From Berberis thunbergii (Eukaryota; Streptophyta; Magnoliopsida; Ranunculales; Berberidaceae): a DNA stretch of 64,000 bases. Numbering within the stretch: the stretch's first letter is position 1; each line of letters starts with the position of its first letter. The notes beneath the pieces are model-generated. The model did no database searches. It saw only the letters and a list, made by a program, of their open reading frames with translations, and was not told where the DNA came from. Location: positions 30,598-94,597 of the forward strand of contig QNQO01008317.1 in NCBI GenBank assembly GCA_003290165.1, read 5' to 3'. Positions 43,839 through 56,029 of this stretch are shown here, piece by piece. Position numbers and translations under genes: made by a program.

Positions 43839-44574
43839 TCTATCTTACAATTCAGATAGGTGTTTTATTATTCATTGCTGACTTGAACTAAGTCAAATCA
43901 TAAGCATTGGAGATAAAAGTTGAGAAATGTATTGAATTTCATAGTTGAGATTCATTTTCTATGATGACATATTGGTAAATATAAAACATGTAAAATGACA
44001 AAAATAATGAAAAACGTTTGAAAAAAGTTTGTGGAGTGTACATGTGGCGGAGAGAGAAAATATTGTATTTTTCTTTTAGCAAAATGAAAATTATCATAAC
44101 TATTTATATCGTTGTCGGATTTTGGAAAACTTGGTATCGTTTAAATGCATTTTTGAAAATCTGTCCAACAAAATTAATAATCAATACAAACGCTAAAAGT
44201 TTAAAAATATATATTTTATAATAAAAAACATATAATGTATTTCACGTCTTTAATATTTTTCAAAGCAATGAGACGGATAGATCATACCAAAAAAAAATGA
44301 GTCAAATATCTTAATGAACATTTAAACAAAACTCTAAACTTCATGTTTTGGCGAATTCAAATATTGGGGGAGAATTCATTCTCGGCATTTAAATCCCACC
44401 CCCCCAAATGAGTGATTCAAATTTAACTGAGTTTAACCCTAAATATTTATAATGTATATTTTTACCTTAGAATTGGTTTACACTTCAATACTGATTGAGA
44501 GGGAAAATGTGGATAGTATAACGGAGGTGTTCAGTACAAAATATGTAGTATCAATGGCATGGGGCATACTCTAG
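43839..44574 (+). mobile_element. Non-autonomous Helitron-like copy C (736 bp)
   Basis: It starts TCTATCTTACAATTCAGA after an A and ends TCAATGGCATGGGGCATACTCTAG before a T (shown here in part: hairpin-like ATCAATGGCAT, terminal CTCTAG). The body matches copies A and B (for example 'aatcaatacaaacgctaaa'). Confidence 0.7.
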
Positions 44575-45733
44575 TACATATACTGGATGAATGGCTTCAT
44601 ATGTATTAAAAAGACAAATAGAGAACATGTGTTGCTTAAACTTTGTTAATAAATCTAGAAAATCATATCATCTTTTTGGGAACACTTCCATGCATGCATT
44701 TTTTTGTGATAAATCATATCATCCTTTTGGGAAGATTTCTTAATATAAAATTTTCAACATTCCTATGATCGATGTGCATGAACATTTTTATTATCTTTTA
44801 TAAAAAAAGAAACGTTTTTATTATCAAAACAAATCTAACACATTGTATATGTATCAAAGATTGTGATTTCGTTTTTCGAGTTAATTTTGGTCTCTTGATT
44901 TTAAGAAATATTTTGGTGTGAAAAAAAAAGGTAAAAATTTCGAGGATACATAAAAAATATATAATAAATTTTGAGGTTACATGAAATATGTAAAAATATA
45001 AAATGAAAGTAAATAAATCTATTCAACAGATTAGCGTAAATACCAATAAATGAAATAAACATGAAATCAATATATAATTAGAAAATCATGGGTGGTTTCA
45101 AAATCAATATATAAATAGAAGAAATTATAATTAAAATATCAGGGGATAGTTTCAAAAATCAATAAGTAATTAGAGGTAAAATAAAACCCCAAAATTTACG
45201 GAAAATCCCAGAAAATTTTCAAAAAAAAAACCCTCGAGAAAATGTAATTTTTTATTGTTGGTTTTTGTATTTTTACGAAATTTACGAAAAAAAACCTAGA
45301 CATTTTCTCTTTCATTTCATATTTCAAAAAAATGAAAATTTTGACGAAATTTCGTGAAAACACAATCCTTGATATGTACTACAATTACTTAAATTTCTAG
45401 AAGTGATTGAAGAAAACTAAATGAATTAGTAAAACACATAAAGATAAGTAACTTGTTTGATTTATCGACTATGATGTCTTCAACAACAACTTTTGTGCCT
45501 ATAAATGTAATAGACTTGAAGATTCTTTGGCATCGAAATTGAATGCTTAAGAAGGTCAAATATATTTAAAAAAACAATTACTTAGGAGGCAAAGGGTGTG
45601 TGACTTTTTTTTATTGTAGGATCGAACTTGAGAGTTGTTGTGAAATATAGCTAGGTGTTTTATATCTTTGACATTTTCACACACACTCAAACACATATCT
45701 TCCTCTATATTAAAAAAAAGGTAAAAAGTCGCT
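44575..45733. other. AT-rich spacer
   Basis: No coding or RNA signal. Some short A-rich reiterations (GAAATTTACG at about 45280-45350) are the only structure noted. Confidence 0.4.
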
Positions 45734-46582
45734 TAAGGGGGGTGTATTGTATCTGGATTTTGTGGGCAATTTAATAAAATCCATGGATTTTGAAAATTCA
45801 AGTGTATTCAATTTGGATTTTTAAAAGTCTAGGGGTATTCAATCAGGATTTTAAAAAGTCTTTCTGAAATCAACAAAGTATAGGGGTATTCAATATGGAT
45901 TTCAGAAAGTCTACAAAAGTTTTAGGGTATTCAAAATATCATTCATATTTATGAATTTGGAAAATTATGAATTCTCATGGACTTTGTAGTGTTAGGTATA
46001 AATAAAAAGTTCAATAATTTGTCAGCCTCCATATCAAAGATTTTAACGTGAAAAAAAATCTCCCAAAGTTCTTCATCGTGCCAGCTACGAAGAGGTTGGT
46101 TCCCATCCTCTTATTTTCTCGATTCTTTTTCTATCTTTGCATCGTTGATGATTTTGGGTTAATGTCTTATAAAAAAGTATCAAGAACTTCCAGGGGAACA
46201 AAATTGAAACTGATGAGAATTGCTAAATCAACCTTTCTCATCTTTACTACTAAAACTTCCTCTGTATATTGAACTTTTCTGAATCCTGGGGCTAACTGAA
46301 ATAAAAGCAACTTCGTAAATAGATATATTAATAAAAGCTTTTCTCTGCTGTAGCCATATCTCTTATTCTCAACGCATGAATTGAGTAGTTTTATGTGCTT
46401 ATTCTCTATACAAGAACCACCCAATAGATGTTATTACAAGATGGGTCGGCAAGGCAACAATCGTGTTTGGACTTTACAACAACACCTCAGAGGAAATATG
46501 TAATGAACAACGAAACTTGAGCAGCGTGTTCAAACAATAAATTATAATTGCCAAAATGTATTTGCTATTGCTTTTGAGATTT

Positions 46583-46790
46583 TTGTCGCACTTGAAGTGA
46601 AACAAGTCACCTTCAACAGACTTTGTATGCTGGAAAAGCTTATGTTAAATACTAAACTGTTGTCAATCCCATTAATCAGACATGACTCCATTGAAGTGAA
46701 ACAGATCATCTTCAACAGGCTTTGTATGCTGGAAAAGCTTATGTTAAATTCAATCCCATTAATTAGATATGACTCCAGTAAAGTTCAGTG
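46583..46790 (+). repeat. Two-copy tandem repeat (about 98 bp)
   Basis: GGAAAAGCTTATGTTAAAT occurs twice (about 46632 and 46731), within longer matching units starting 'gaagtgaaaca-(g/a)tca-cttcaaca'. No protein is recognised. Confidence 0.8.
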
Positions 46791-47229
46791 ATGGTTTGCC
46801 AATTGAATTCGTATTACCCTTTGACTCGAATAATTTTGGAGTGGAAAAATCCTTCTGTAGAATTCTGACAGTGGAAGCTTAACAGTTATGTGAATTCTGG
46901 ATGTACAAGTTAACGGAAGCATCAATGCCATAAAAGTTGTTCAGCTGCGCATTCATATATTCTGGCTAAGATTCCAACTACAAAACTAAAACAAAGCAAC
47001 TATGTTCTTACATAGATAGAACTATCAAAGATTGGAGTCAACGTGGATGGTTCTCGGTATCTAGTATCAATGGATTAGACGAGTTCATTAATCAAATTAT
47101 TACTTCCAGTAAAAACACTGCCAAGCAACTTCAGCTACCCAAGTACTTTATCAACTCCACCAATGGCGCCAATGGTTAAAGCACAGAGAACATGAAAACC
47201 AAGAAGAAGAAGAAAAAAAGAAAAGAAAA

Positions 47230-47355
47230 AGGAATAGCTCCTAGAGCTAAAAGTTTCACAAGTAGATATTGTACAGTTGATTATATATTAAAAAAAAAAC
47301 AAGGAATAGCTCCTAGAGCTAAAAGTTTCATAAGTAGATATTGTACAGTTAAATA
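47230..47355 (+). repeat. Two-copy tandem repeat (about 72 bp)
   Basis: GGAATAGCTCCTAGAGCTAA starts at about 47231 and about 47303. The units agree through 'gtagatattgtacagtt'. Confidence 0.8.
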
Positions 47356-47558
47356 TACAGCTTCAGGTATTTTCTAAAATGAAAAATAAGAGAACAAAAA
47401 CTTTACTAGTTTCATAACCTCTTCGCTGCTCTTTAGGGTATTCAAAATATCATTCATATTTATTGATTTGGAAAATCATGGATTATAAAATCTTGAAGAG
47501 CTTGAATACAATAGCTCCAGTGTTCATGGCTAAATCTTGAAGAGCTTGAATGCAATAC

Positions 47559-47936
47559 AATGGTATTCGTCATGCTTCATTGAGGAACGTAATTAAAAGA
47601 ATATTTGGAATATTCAAGTCGCAGTTTACAATATTCAAATCAGCACCACCATTTCCTTACAAGACACAAGCGGAGCTTGTTTTGGCATGTGCAGGATTGC
47701 ATAATTTTCTTCGTTAAGAATGTCGTTCAGATGAATTTCCTCCTGAACCAGAAAATGATCCGGTAGATAATGATGAAGATAATTTTGAATGAGATGATAT
47801 TCAAACCCAATAGCAGCAAAGAGAAAATAATAATCAATGGAGAATGAGTATTACAAATCAAATGTGGGCAGCAACTCAAGCAAACGTCAATGTTGCTAAC
47901 AATGATAATGAAGAAAGTGACCATGATCATGAATGA
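47559..47936 (+). pseudogene. Harbinger transposase (DDE_4) C-terminal remnant
   Basis: One frame reads SLRNVIKRIFGIFKSQFTIF, APPFPYKTQAELVLACAG and LHNFLR, the characteristic C-terminal end of PIF/Harbinger transposases including the region around the last acidic residue. An in-frame TAA follows LHNFLR. An acidic tail (ENDPVDNDEDNFE) continues in frame. The N-terminal two thirds with the first catalytic Asp residues is missing. Confidence 0.75.
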
Positions 47937-48265
47937 GAAGAATGATCATAATACAATTTTATGGACGTTTACTTCTTATTTTAAAGATGCTAATTAACGA
48001 CCTTTTCTTTTTCTAGTTTTTTTAGCACATGTATCTCTCACCTTTGTTAATTATATGCGGACGTTTTTTTGTTTCATCACTATTTACCAACTTCTTTTTT
48101 TTATCTTGCAAATAATTAGAAATCTGTAAAAATCGTTTATACAAAGTTCGTAGATTTTTATAAATCTTTAGAAAGTCTGTAACAAAAGTCTATGAATTTA
48201 AGAAATCAGCAGAAGTCCGTGAACAATTTAAAGAGTCCATGGACTTTTCAAATTATTTATCAATT

Positions 48266-48446
48266 GAGTTTTGCTACACAGCCCGCTCCCATGGCCTGTT
48301 TTCACAGCCTTGGGGGCAAAAATACAATGTTGCCTCCTCTCTTTAAACATTTTTTTGAGAAGGTAGTTAAAAAGAGGGGCAAAATCATATTTTTGCCCCC
48401 CAATGCTATGAAAACAGGCCATGGGAGCGGGCTGGCTAGAATTGGG
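48266..48446. mobile_element. MULE-type MITE (about 180 bp)
   Basis: This foldback has CAGCCCGCTCCCATGGCCTG and its inverse at the two sides. The right end, read inward, has CAATTCTAGCCAGC, the AATTCTAG terminal signature of the MITEs at 3026 and 17786. The middle has 'ggggcaaaaatac' and its inverse. No target duplication was recognised. Confidence 0.7.
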
Positions 48447-50130
48447 GGTGAACCCCAGGTTTGTCTTGTTTGCTGATTTACAGATTTTTCTTTTTGTTTT
48501 TTGCAGGTCTTGGGCAAAAGTGCATCTCCTCCTCCCAGTCTTCCTTTTCTCCCCATAATTAGCCGCTGACCACCTCTTCCCTTCCATCAATTATTCTCCC
48601 TCAGCCATAGACCTCCCATCAACTGATTTTCAAAGCTTATACCTCTGGAACCATTTCCTTCTCCACATCTGGAACCTTTTTATACCTCTTCCAAAGACAC
48701 CATTGCTATAGATCTTTGCTTATGGATACCTCTGGACAAAATAACTCCCCGAACCCAATTCTTTTCCTACCCCTTACACTAACCCACTCCACATCACAAT
48801 AGACCTCTAACAGCCGCTTGAATATCCAATTCAATCCCCTTCATGTTTTCCATAACACACATATAACCCCCCACAACTCCCCCAATCACCTACTTCATCG
48901 TTGTCCCATCATTCCCAACAACAAATGACAGTCAAACAGAAACAATGATTCACAACCTGGAATTACAATTAACAAGAAACCTAACCCTCCCAGCTCCTAC
49001 CTTTGCAACCCGTAAAGGGGTTGATACTGAAACCACTGAACTCAGAGTGGTGGCGAAATACTTTCACCATCAAACTCTCAGGACGGATGTATTTGCTCAA
49101 TGGTTGACAAGCCGATGGAAGAGATACAAAAAACAATTATTATCTCATAATGTTCACAAACCAAGATGATAGGCAAAGAGTTATCACTTCTGGACCATGG
49201 GGGTTAGTCGGGAGGATCATTATCAGTCGCTCAATTTTCAGCGGTGCCTTGCTGGATTCGTTTCCACAAATTCTCACCTCAAAAACTCTCCATACAAGAT
49301 GTTCATTCTTTGGTTAAATGCATGGAGGTGGACCTAATTTGTCTGAGTGATGTTTCCATCCCATACATCCGCTTCAAGGTGTGGCTGGACACCACCAAAC
49401 CCTTACCTTGCTCAATCGATGGGGCCCCACCTACACAGCATTGAGGATTGCCTCAATTTATGCTTCTGTTGCAGATTGATTGGACATGTATTCAGCTAAG
49501 CATGCCATCTGTTCTACCAAGCAAACACTTTCCACCACCACCTAAGCTCCGGCCAAGGAGGCGATGGATTCATCATCCCTTTCAACCGCTAGTCATGAAT
49601 TCGACACAGACTGGACGATCGAACCGGTGTTCCTCCTCGATTTGGTCAACTTGGGTCAATTCGATACACTCAGATGTTGATCCAACCAATCACTGGCCGA
49701 ACCGGTAGCCAGGCGCCTGCTGGACGACGCTCCCCAAATTGCTCTAACTTACCTATGTGAATCCAGAAATTCTAGATCAGTAGAGACTCGTCGCTGTTGA
49801 TAAACCAGCGTTAAATGCTCCCATGAAAAATGTTGTAGTTCACCCCAACGTCCCACTCAATCAATCCACGCCCAACTTCACGGATGTTATAACGTCCGTT
49901 GCCAACAACAACATTAATGACAACATCAATGACACCTTCCTGGACCATTGGATGGCCACCATGATGGCAAGATACAAGGTTGGATCCTTGGCTGTTATTC
50001 ATTGTGACACTATGGTTTTTGTTCTTCTACACCACACCACATCACATCATCTTCTCATACACACCCTACAAACCCCACCCAACAGGATCAAAACTTCCTC
50101 TCCAATTTGAATTCATACCATACTCCTACC

Positions 50131-51261
50131 TAGGGGTGGGCACGAAACGGGATTGGACGAGATATACTCATCCCGACCTCGTCCCATTCCAAACGGGTTC
50201 GGGACGGGACAAGACGGGATCAACTGTGTCTGCTATAAGACAAATCTTGTTAAGTAATTCAATGCTGAAAATTAAGAATGATGGATGACCTTACGCGAAC
50301 CATCATTATTGGTTATTTGAAATGACATGCCCCATAGATAATAACCGATTAGGACTTTACTACAATGTTATCAACATAAACTAAACATTGATGGGGGCAT
50401 CCATTTACTAAAAAGCAAAGAAAATTTATAACATTTGAAGTCAACTTCCATGAAAAAGGAAAACCTGGACAATGGTGGAAGTGAGGCAAACAAAACAAAT
50501 AGCATATGTCATAGTCAAGAAGAAGCTGAGTTGGAGAGGTCTTTCCCGCTCGTATGATTCAACATCGAACTTAAAGCTAGAATCCACAATGGCTGAGATA
50601 TTGAATGTTCGTCTTGTGGACATGAATAGCCCATCTGAGAATATAGGAAAGGCCTTGGCTTGGTATACAATGTGCTGGTAAGCAATTGGAGTGATAACAT
50701 ATGTGATGAGAATGAACCCAGCATCAATGTTAGCAGTGGCAAACCATGGACCTGCTAGGGGATCGGACTTCCAAGATAAGAGTATATATATAGAGGACCA
50801 ATAAAGTCCAATAGCCGCAAGACCAAGGCCATGAAGTCCAATAGCCCCGAGACATTTGCATGGCTAATGCCTAGCCTCTTACTAGTAGAGAAATATACCA
50901 AACATGAGATGACCAAATTACTCAAAATTTTAACCTTGGAGATGTTTTTGAAACTAAATAAATGTGTTGCGCGATTTGCATTTGTAGAATAAAGAATTGG
51001 AATAGAAATTAGAAATTATATTTGTATGGGCATCCACAATTCTAAAATAAATAATTAAATAAAAATATTAATAATTAATATTAATTAATTAGTTCGGGAC
51101 GGGACGGGATTGGCGGGATTGAAAATCTTCATCACATCTCATCCCATTCTAGATCGGAACGGGACGAGATCGGGATGAAATTATTCAATCCCATTAAGAC
51201 CCGAAAAAATCAGGACTGGACGGGACGGGAACGGGATCGTGGGATGGGATGCCCACCCCTA
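50131..51261. mobile_element. Tag1-like hAT element, copy 2, carrying a host gene fragment (1131 bp)
   Basis: It starts TAGGGGTGGGCACGAAACGG and ends GATGCCCACCCCTA, with a perfect 8-bp duplication CTCCTACC (50123-50130, 51262-51269). Both ends match copy 1 at 37784-38313, but the centre (about 50240-51050) is different and includes an oligopeptide-transporter fragment. Confidence 0.9.
50452..50860 (-). pseudogene. Oligopeptide transporter (OPT family) fragment captured by the hAT element
   Basis: Minus strand, read in joined frames, shows KCLGAIGLHGLGLAAIGL, WSSIYILLSWKSDPLAGP, WFATANIDAGFILITYVITP, KAFPIFSDGLF, NISAIVDSSFKFDV and FVCLTSTIVQVFLFHG, all conserved pieces of plant OPT peptide/metal-chelate transporters. 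Membrane segments are obvious. One small frameshift and a CDS far shorter than the usual 700-plus residues show it is a dead fragment. Confidence 0.85.
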
Positions 51262-51772
51262 CTCCTACCTTTCCATCTGATCACATCATTCATTATGTCT
51301 CAGTCACTATATACCACCACCCACCACTACCGATCCACATCAAGTACAAGACAATATCGAGGAAATTTTCACTACCTTGAATCCCCACCTTCATCATCAA
51401 CGCCCTCCCAACACCACAATCATGACACCCTCCTTTCTACCTCCATTAGGGTCTTACAAGCTTCTAGAAGCAAAAAAAAACTCTAATTGAGGAGTTTTCA
51501 CGGGCGGCTAAACATGTCCACCAGATTCACCAAAACCTAGTATTGTCTAACATAGTTGAAACCCCCTCTCCAGTATGCTTGCCGCCTCATACTAGCATTA
51601 CCTTGGAAACCTCAGAGTCATCTCACTTGCTCTAGTTAGAAAGGCCAACCTAGAATCACAGAAACTCTACACTAGCCATGCTTCAGATGGACTCACTAAC
51701 TCTATTGCTTTCTCCCATAACAAAGCTACGCAATATGGTGATCACCAAGAACAGAAAAGTCCATAAGAGACA

Positions 51773-52602
51773 GAGAAATTCTAGCTGGCCTGGGAGGCAC
51801 GCCTGGGAGGGTCCAAGGCACGTGAATGAAGGAAATTGGGCGGGGTTTCAGCAGCCAAAAAATTTGGGAAAATTTCGATTTCAACTTTGAAAGGTTTATG
51901 AGCTCTTGGTTTATACTCCCCATCAAAGAAGAAAACCTTCCCTTCCATTCCTTCCACCGCAACCCGATATTCTCCAATCTGAAAATCAACCCCTGCCACG
52001 CCGCCCTCTTCCCTCATCTGAACTCTCTGTAAATCGAGAAGAAGAAAGTATAAGAGATTGAAAAAACGAGAGACTAAACACCTCTTCTCTTCGAGATAGG
52101 TTTCAGAGATTGGTTTGGTTTGATTTATCGAGAGAAAAAATTGAGAGAAAATCGAGAAGAGAAAAAGAGAAGAAGAATCGAGAGAAAACCGAGAAGAAAT
52201 CAAGAGAAAAATTGGCTGCTCCTCCCTCCCCATCGTCAACTCCACCGAGAGAAGAATCGAGAGAATCAGCGACCCATCTCACTTAGAAACCAGAAAAGGT
52301 AAGTGCCAAACTTGATTTATTCTTGTGGGGTTCTAGATCTAGGGTTCCTGACAATTTTTTTTTTCTTCTTTTTTGTATGTGAGTTTTAAGAGCAGTAGTG
52401 AATCCTTGACAAGTTCATGCTCATTTCTTTATTCTTGGTTTCTTTATTATGGGTTCCTTGAATCCTTGACAAATTTATTTATTCTCGAGTTGGAAACTGG
52501 GTTAATTTGGAACTTGGTTTCTTTATTCTTGACAAATTCATGCTCATTTCCTGACAAATTCATGCTCATTTCTTTGTAGTGAATCTTGAAATGCATATAT
52601 AC
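51773..52602 (+). repeat. Left terminal inverted repeat of the Pack-MULE
   Basis: About 830 bp, including an 85-bp block near 52400-52485 ('tgaatccttgacaa' repeats) missing from the right arm. A splice-donor-like AAAAG|GTAAGT lies at about 52296-52304 and a pyrimidine/purine-rich leader precedes it, as in TIRs that act as promoters. Confidence 0.85.
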
Positions 52603-53190
52603 GATGATGAAATGTAATGGTGTTATGTCTGTACTTATTGTATTTGGTTAGTGTGTCCATTTTGGCTGTATTTGCTGCTATTTTGGAAGATCGTTAACAT
52701 CATTTATAAGCTTAATCATATCAAGGTGGCAGAAATCTATAAATTCATATGCCTCCATCGAGTGTTAAGTAGATGTAGTTTTTTTTAGTAATATAAGTTC
52801 ATTGATTCATACTGAAATACTGGAAGCAAATAGTCTTCGCTACGAGGCTATGTAGTTTATAGCACCATACAAGACATTTTTACTCCATGATGATGTTTTC
52901 TTTTTTATGCACTGCAGGGACATGCAACCATTACTAGAGAGGAAAAAGGGTTTCAATCTTTTCATCAAGCTGTAAAAATGGTTCCAGAAATTTGGATCGC
53001 GATTTGAGAAGTTTCTTTTCTTCCCATCTTCCTGTTTTGAATATGGTTGTTGCTCATGTTGTTTGTATATGTACACACCATTGGAGAATTTGGAACCTAT
53101 TATAAGGGAAGACATTTAGAAGGTAATGACTGCTGCATCATCTGTCAATATAATGGTGTTATGTCTGTGCTTATTGTATTTGGTTTGCAG

Positions 53191-53442
53191 ATATGGGATA
53201 ATGTTCCTAAACCACAAGCGCACAAAGACACCCCACTGAGTGAATTTTTTATCGTAAGATATTATGATCTCACTCAATAAGATATGGGATAAGATTTTTT
53301 AACTTATGAATTTTTTCTTTATTGCTTAGAAATAGTTTTCTTCTTACTGTTTGAATTGCTAGGTTGAAGTTACAGCTCTGTCAAGTTATGAAGAGAAGGA
53401 AGAACAAGTTATGAAGAGAAGGAAGAGCATCTCAAAGAACAG
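53191..53442 (+). pseudogene. RHD3 (ROOT HAIR DEFECTIVE 3, atlastin-like GTPase) fragment, two exons
   Basis: Exon 53191-53253 follows TTTGCAG and encodes IWDNVPKPQAHKDTPLSEFF, then a GTAAG donor. Exon 53363-53442 encodes VEVTALSSYEEKEE and, after a small tandem duplication of about 25 bases, HLKEQ before another GTAAG donor. These match the region after the GTPase domain of the ER-shaping protein RHD3. The full protein is about 800 residues. Intron borders are kept, so capture was from genomic DNA. Confidence 0.82.
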
Positions 53443-54059
53443 GTAAGATACATGCCATCATATTAATGGAAACCATGTTCATTGTAGAGGAGGTAAGATG
53501 CATGCCTGATGTTATGTTCACTTCTTATTTGTTTTTTCCTGTTTCACGGTTTTCACCTGTTAATGTTATGCTCACCTTTTCAGGGTTTTCCTGCTTCAGG
53601 GTTTTCACCTCTTAATGTTAATGTTATGTTCACCTATTGCCTAATGTCTGTGTTATGCTTCAGGGTTTTCACCTCTTAATCTTAATGTTAATGTTATTTG
53701 TGGCTTGGCACAGTCTGCAATGAGGGTGGGTTATTCCTTCAATTTGATCTGAAATATGACCTTACCCTTATCATTCATGTCCACTGTCGCAACCTGGATG
53801 GATCTGTTCAAGGGTCTGTCTGTCTTCATGGTGGCTTTCCCTTGGGTATCCATATTCATTGCCTCACCAAACACTAGGTTTGGAGGCAAGGTTGTGAATC
53901 AAAAGGGAGCAAAAGTTAGTTTGAATTACTGTTCAAATGCCAAGAAATTTCCTGTAGGTTCAGCTTAATGCATGCAACATTCTTTCTGTTTATTTGTTTG
54001 ATGTGTTAAACTTTGAACCTTCTCTCTGTTTTAGAAACTGATTCACATTTCAATTTGTT

Positions 54060-54192
54060 GTGTTGTAGATCCATATGAATTGCAGGTTGAATGCAATTAC
54101 AATGCTCAAATGAGAGTTCCTGACATGGTGTTCGGTGGCTGCAATTACAATGCTCAAATGAGAGTTCCTGGCATGGTGTTCGGTGGCTGGAG
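54060..54192 (+). repeat. Two-copy tandem repeat (54 bp) in the Pack-MULE
   Basis: GCAATTACAATGCTCAAATG starts at about 54089 and about 54139, and both copies continue through 'gagttcctg(a/g)catggtgttcggtggctg'. Confidence 0.85.
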
Positions 54193-54351
54193 TTTGAGAG
54201 TTTCTTTACTTTACATTTGCAATGTCAGACAAGTAGTATTGATGTAAGCAAGGAAAATGATTGTATTGTATTGAAAGAATATGTTTGTAACAAGGAAAAT
54301 TGATTGTATTGTATCTAAAATTCAACAACATTTTTTCAGCAACATCAATTT

Positions 54352-54545
54352 GAGACATAAAAGATGGAAAAGTTTAGACAGAACGCCAAGACCCCGGAGG
54401 TGAAAATTATGATAAGTGCTGAGAGGACAGCTTCATGTGTCTGAAACCATTCTATGACACCAGGGCCTTCAAGTAGCACAGCTGGCAAAGCCAAGATCAT
54501 GGTTGCAAAAGGTGCCATGTAGTACACTGTGTTTATGCTACGTAT
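54352..54545 (-). pseudogene. Nucleotide-sugar transporter (GONST5/UDP-galactose transporter 1-like) exon
   Basis: The minus strand reads SINTVYYMAPFATMILALPA, then VLLEGPGVIEWFQTHEA and LSALIIIFTSGVLAFCLNFS, a conserved stretch of the plant KT/NST family of Golgi membrane antiporters, with two hydrophobic helices. The exon is open, but the rest of the gene is absent. It lies in the opposite orientation to the RHD3 fragment in the same element. Confidence 0.85.
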
Positions 54546-54889
54546 CAACAAAAACACACCATAAGATCACCATGATTATCAATCAATAATTGCAGGAAAA
54601 ATGGACGACTTGCAGTATCAATTATAGTCTGATAAACTGAAGTGAAGAAGAAAATACAAGAAATGTCTATGCCGATCATAAAATATGTTTTATCCACCAT
54701 AAAGGACTCAATGCTACTCGAATTGCAGCAAGCAAACAATGTACTAGAAAATAGCAGCGTCAAAGTTCATCCAAACACTTATTAGAAAAGAAATGAAAGG
54801 AAAAAATAAGCAGAAAAAAAGGTGAGAAACAATAAAAGAGAATAAAATCAACCAGAAATTAGCTACAGAGATCTTCATAATGGAAACAA

Positions 54890-55640
54890 CATGCAAACTA
54901 TTGATCTTGAACAGAATGTAACAACAAATTTTCAGCAAATTCATCAAATTTTCGAGCATCAAATTATCTGACAGAAAATTCACAATTGAAACAACATGCA
55001 AACTATCTGACAGAATTCACAATTGAATTCAAATTTTCATCAAATTCACAATTGAAACAACATGCACACTATCTGACAGAATTTTCGAGCATCAAATTTT
55101 CAGCAAATTCAACCACTTAAAAAGTTTCAGCAAATTCAACATTCAACATTCTCAGTTTTCAGCATCTTCACAGCATTTTAATTTTCAGCAACTCATCTTG
55201 AAGGTGGTGGCTGCAAAAAATAAAAAATAAAAAATTATATATAGGGTACAAGAAATACAGAAAGATGAAAGCATAAAATATAAATTTTCAGCAACTAATA
55301 GCTTGAGGGATTTTAGAGATAGGAATCACTACAGAGATTCTATCTTTGATATGTTAGAATGAACGGTGTCGATACTAGGGTTCAGCTAGTATAACGAGAT
55401 GTTCAATTAATAACAGATCTTGGATAGTCAGAGATATCGAAATTTATTTATTTATTTAATATGTACAAGAAATACAGAAAGATGAAAGCTTAAGAACAGA
55501 AGGAAAGACTTACAATTCTTGCAGACATTTCTGTAAACTATTCGAGAGAACGATGCCAACACTAGGTGCGAGCTAGTATAACGAGATGTTCAACAAGAAT
55601 AGATCTTAGAAAGTTTTGAAAGAAAAGTTTTTGAAAAAAA
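54890..55640. repeat. Local duplications in the right half of the Pack-MULE
   Basis: GAAACAACATGCAAACTA-type phrases recur at about 54880-55080, and 'ctagtataacgagatgttcaa' recurs at about 55388 and 55573 with shared flanks. No gene is recognised. Confidence 0.65.
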
Positions 55641-56029
55641 AACATGTAGTTATATTTCGACAGAATGCTCTTTTCAAATAACAACAACACTCATTCTGGA
55701 AAAGGAACATATCAAGCAAGAAGCATAGCAAGCCAAACCTTACAACATTCACACAATTCAATTCCATTTACCATATTATCTAAAATCAAAATACACTAAC
55801 AATTACATCAATCTCTTAATTCATTGAACTATAAGGCATCACCCAACACATAGTCCCTCAAAATTAATTAAAAAAAATGTTCGGATCTCTGAAAAATTGA
55901 CAGTTTAAAAATATATAATTTGCTTGGTTAAACAATGGCAGCCATAATTTTGCTTGAGTTTTTTTTTTGGGTCCTACTTCAACAACTGTACACAAAGAAT
56001 AAAGCTTCAACATACAAAAAACTACAAAG

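Larger units (their letters stand above)
45923..47488. repeat. 50-bp direct repeats around a 1.46-kb insert
   Basis: 'ttagggtattcaaaatatcattcatatttat' type sequence occurs at 45925-45975 and again at 47437-47488 with a few differences. The DNA between is unlike the rest of the element. Confidence 0.7.
45737..48265. mobile_element. Decayed PIF/Harbinger element (about 2.5 kb)
   Basis: The left end follows a TAA and reads GGGGGGTGTATTGTATCTGG, with reiterated 'ggggtattcaat-ggatttt' typical of this superfamily. A transposase remnant lies at 47550-47935. The right subterminal zone (48120-48255) has the inverse-type 'agtccatggactttt' motif. The right tip is lost or overwritten by the MITE at 48266. 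The middle (45975-47436) looks like an insertion flanked by a 50-bp repeat. Confidence 0.65.
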
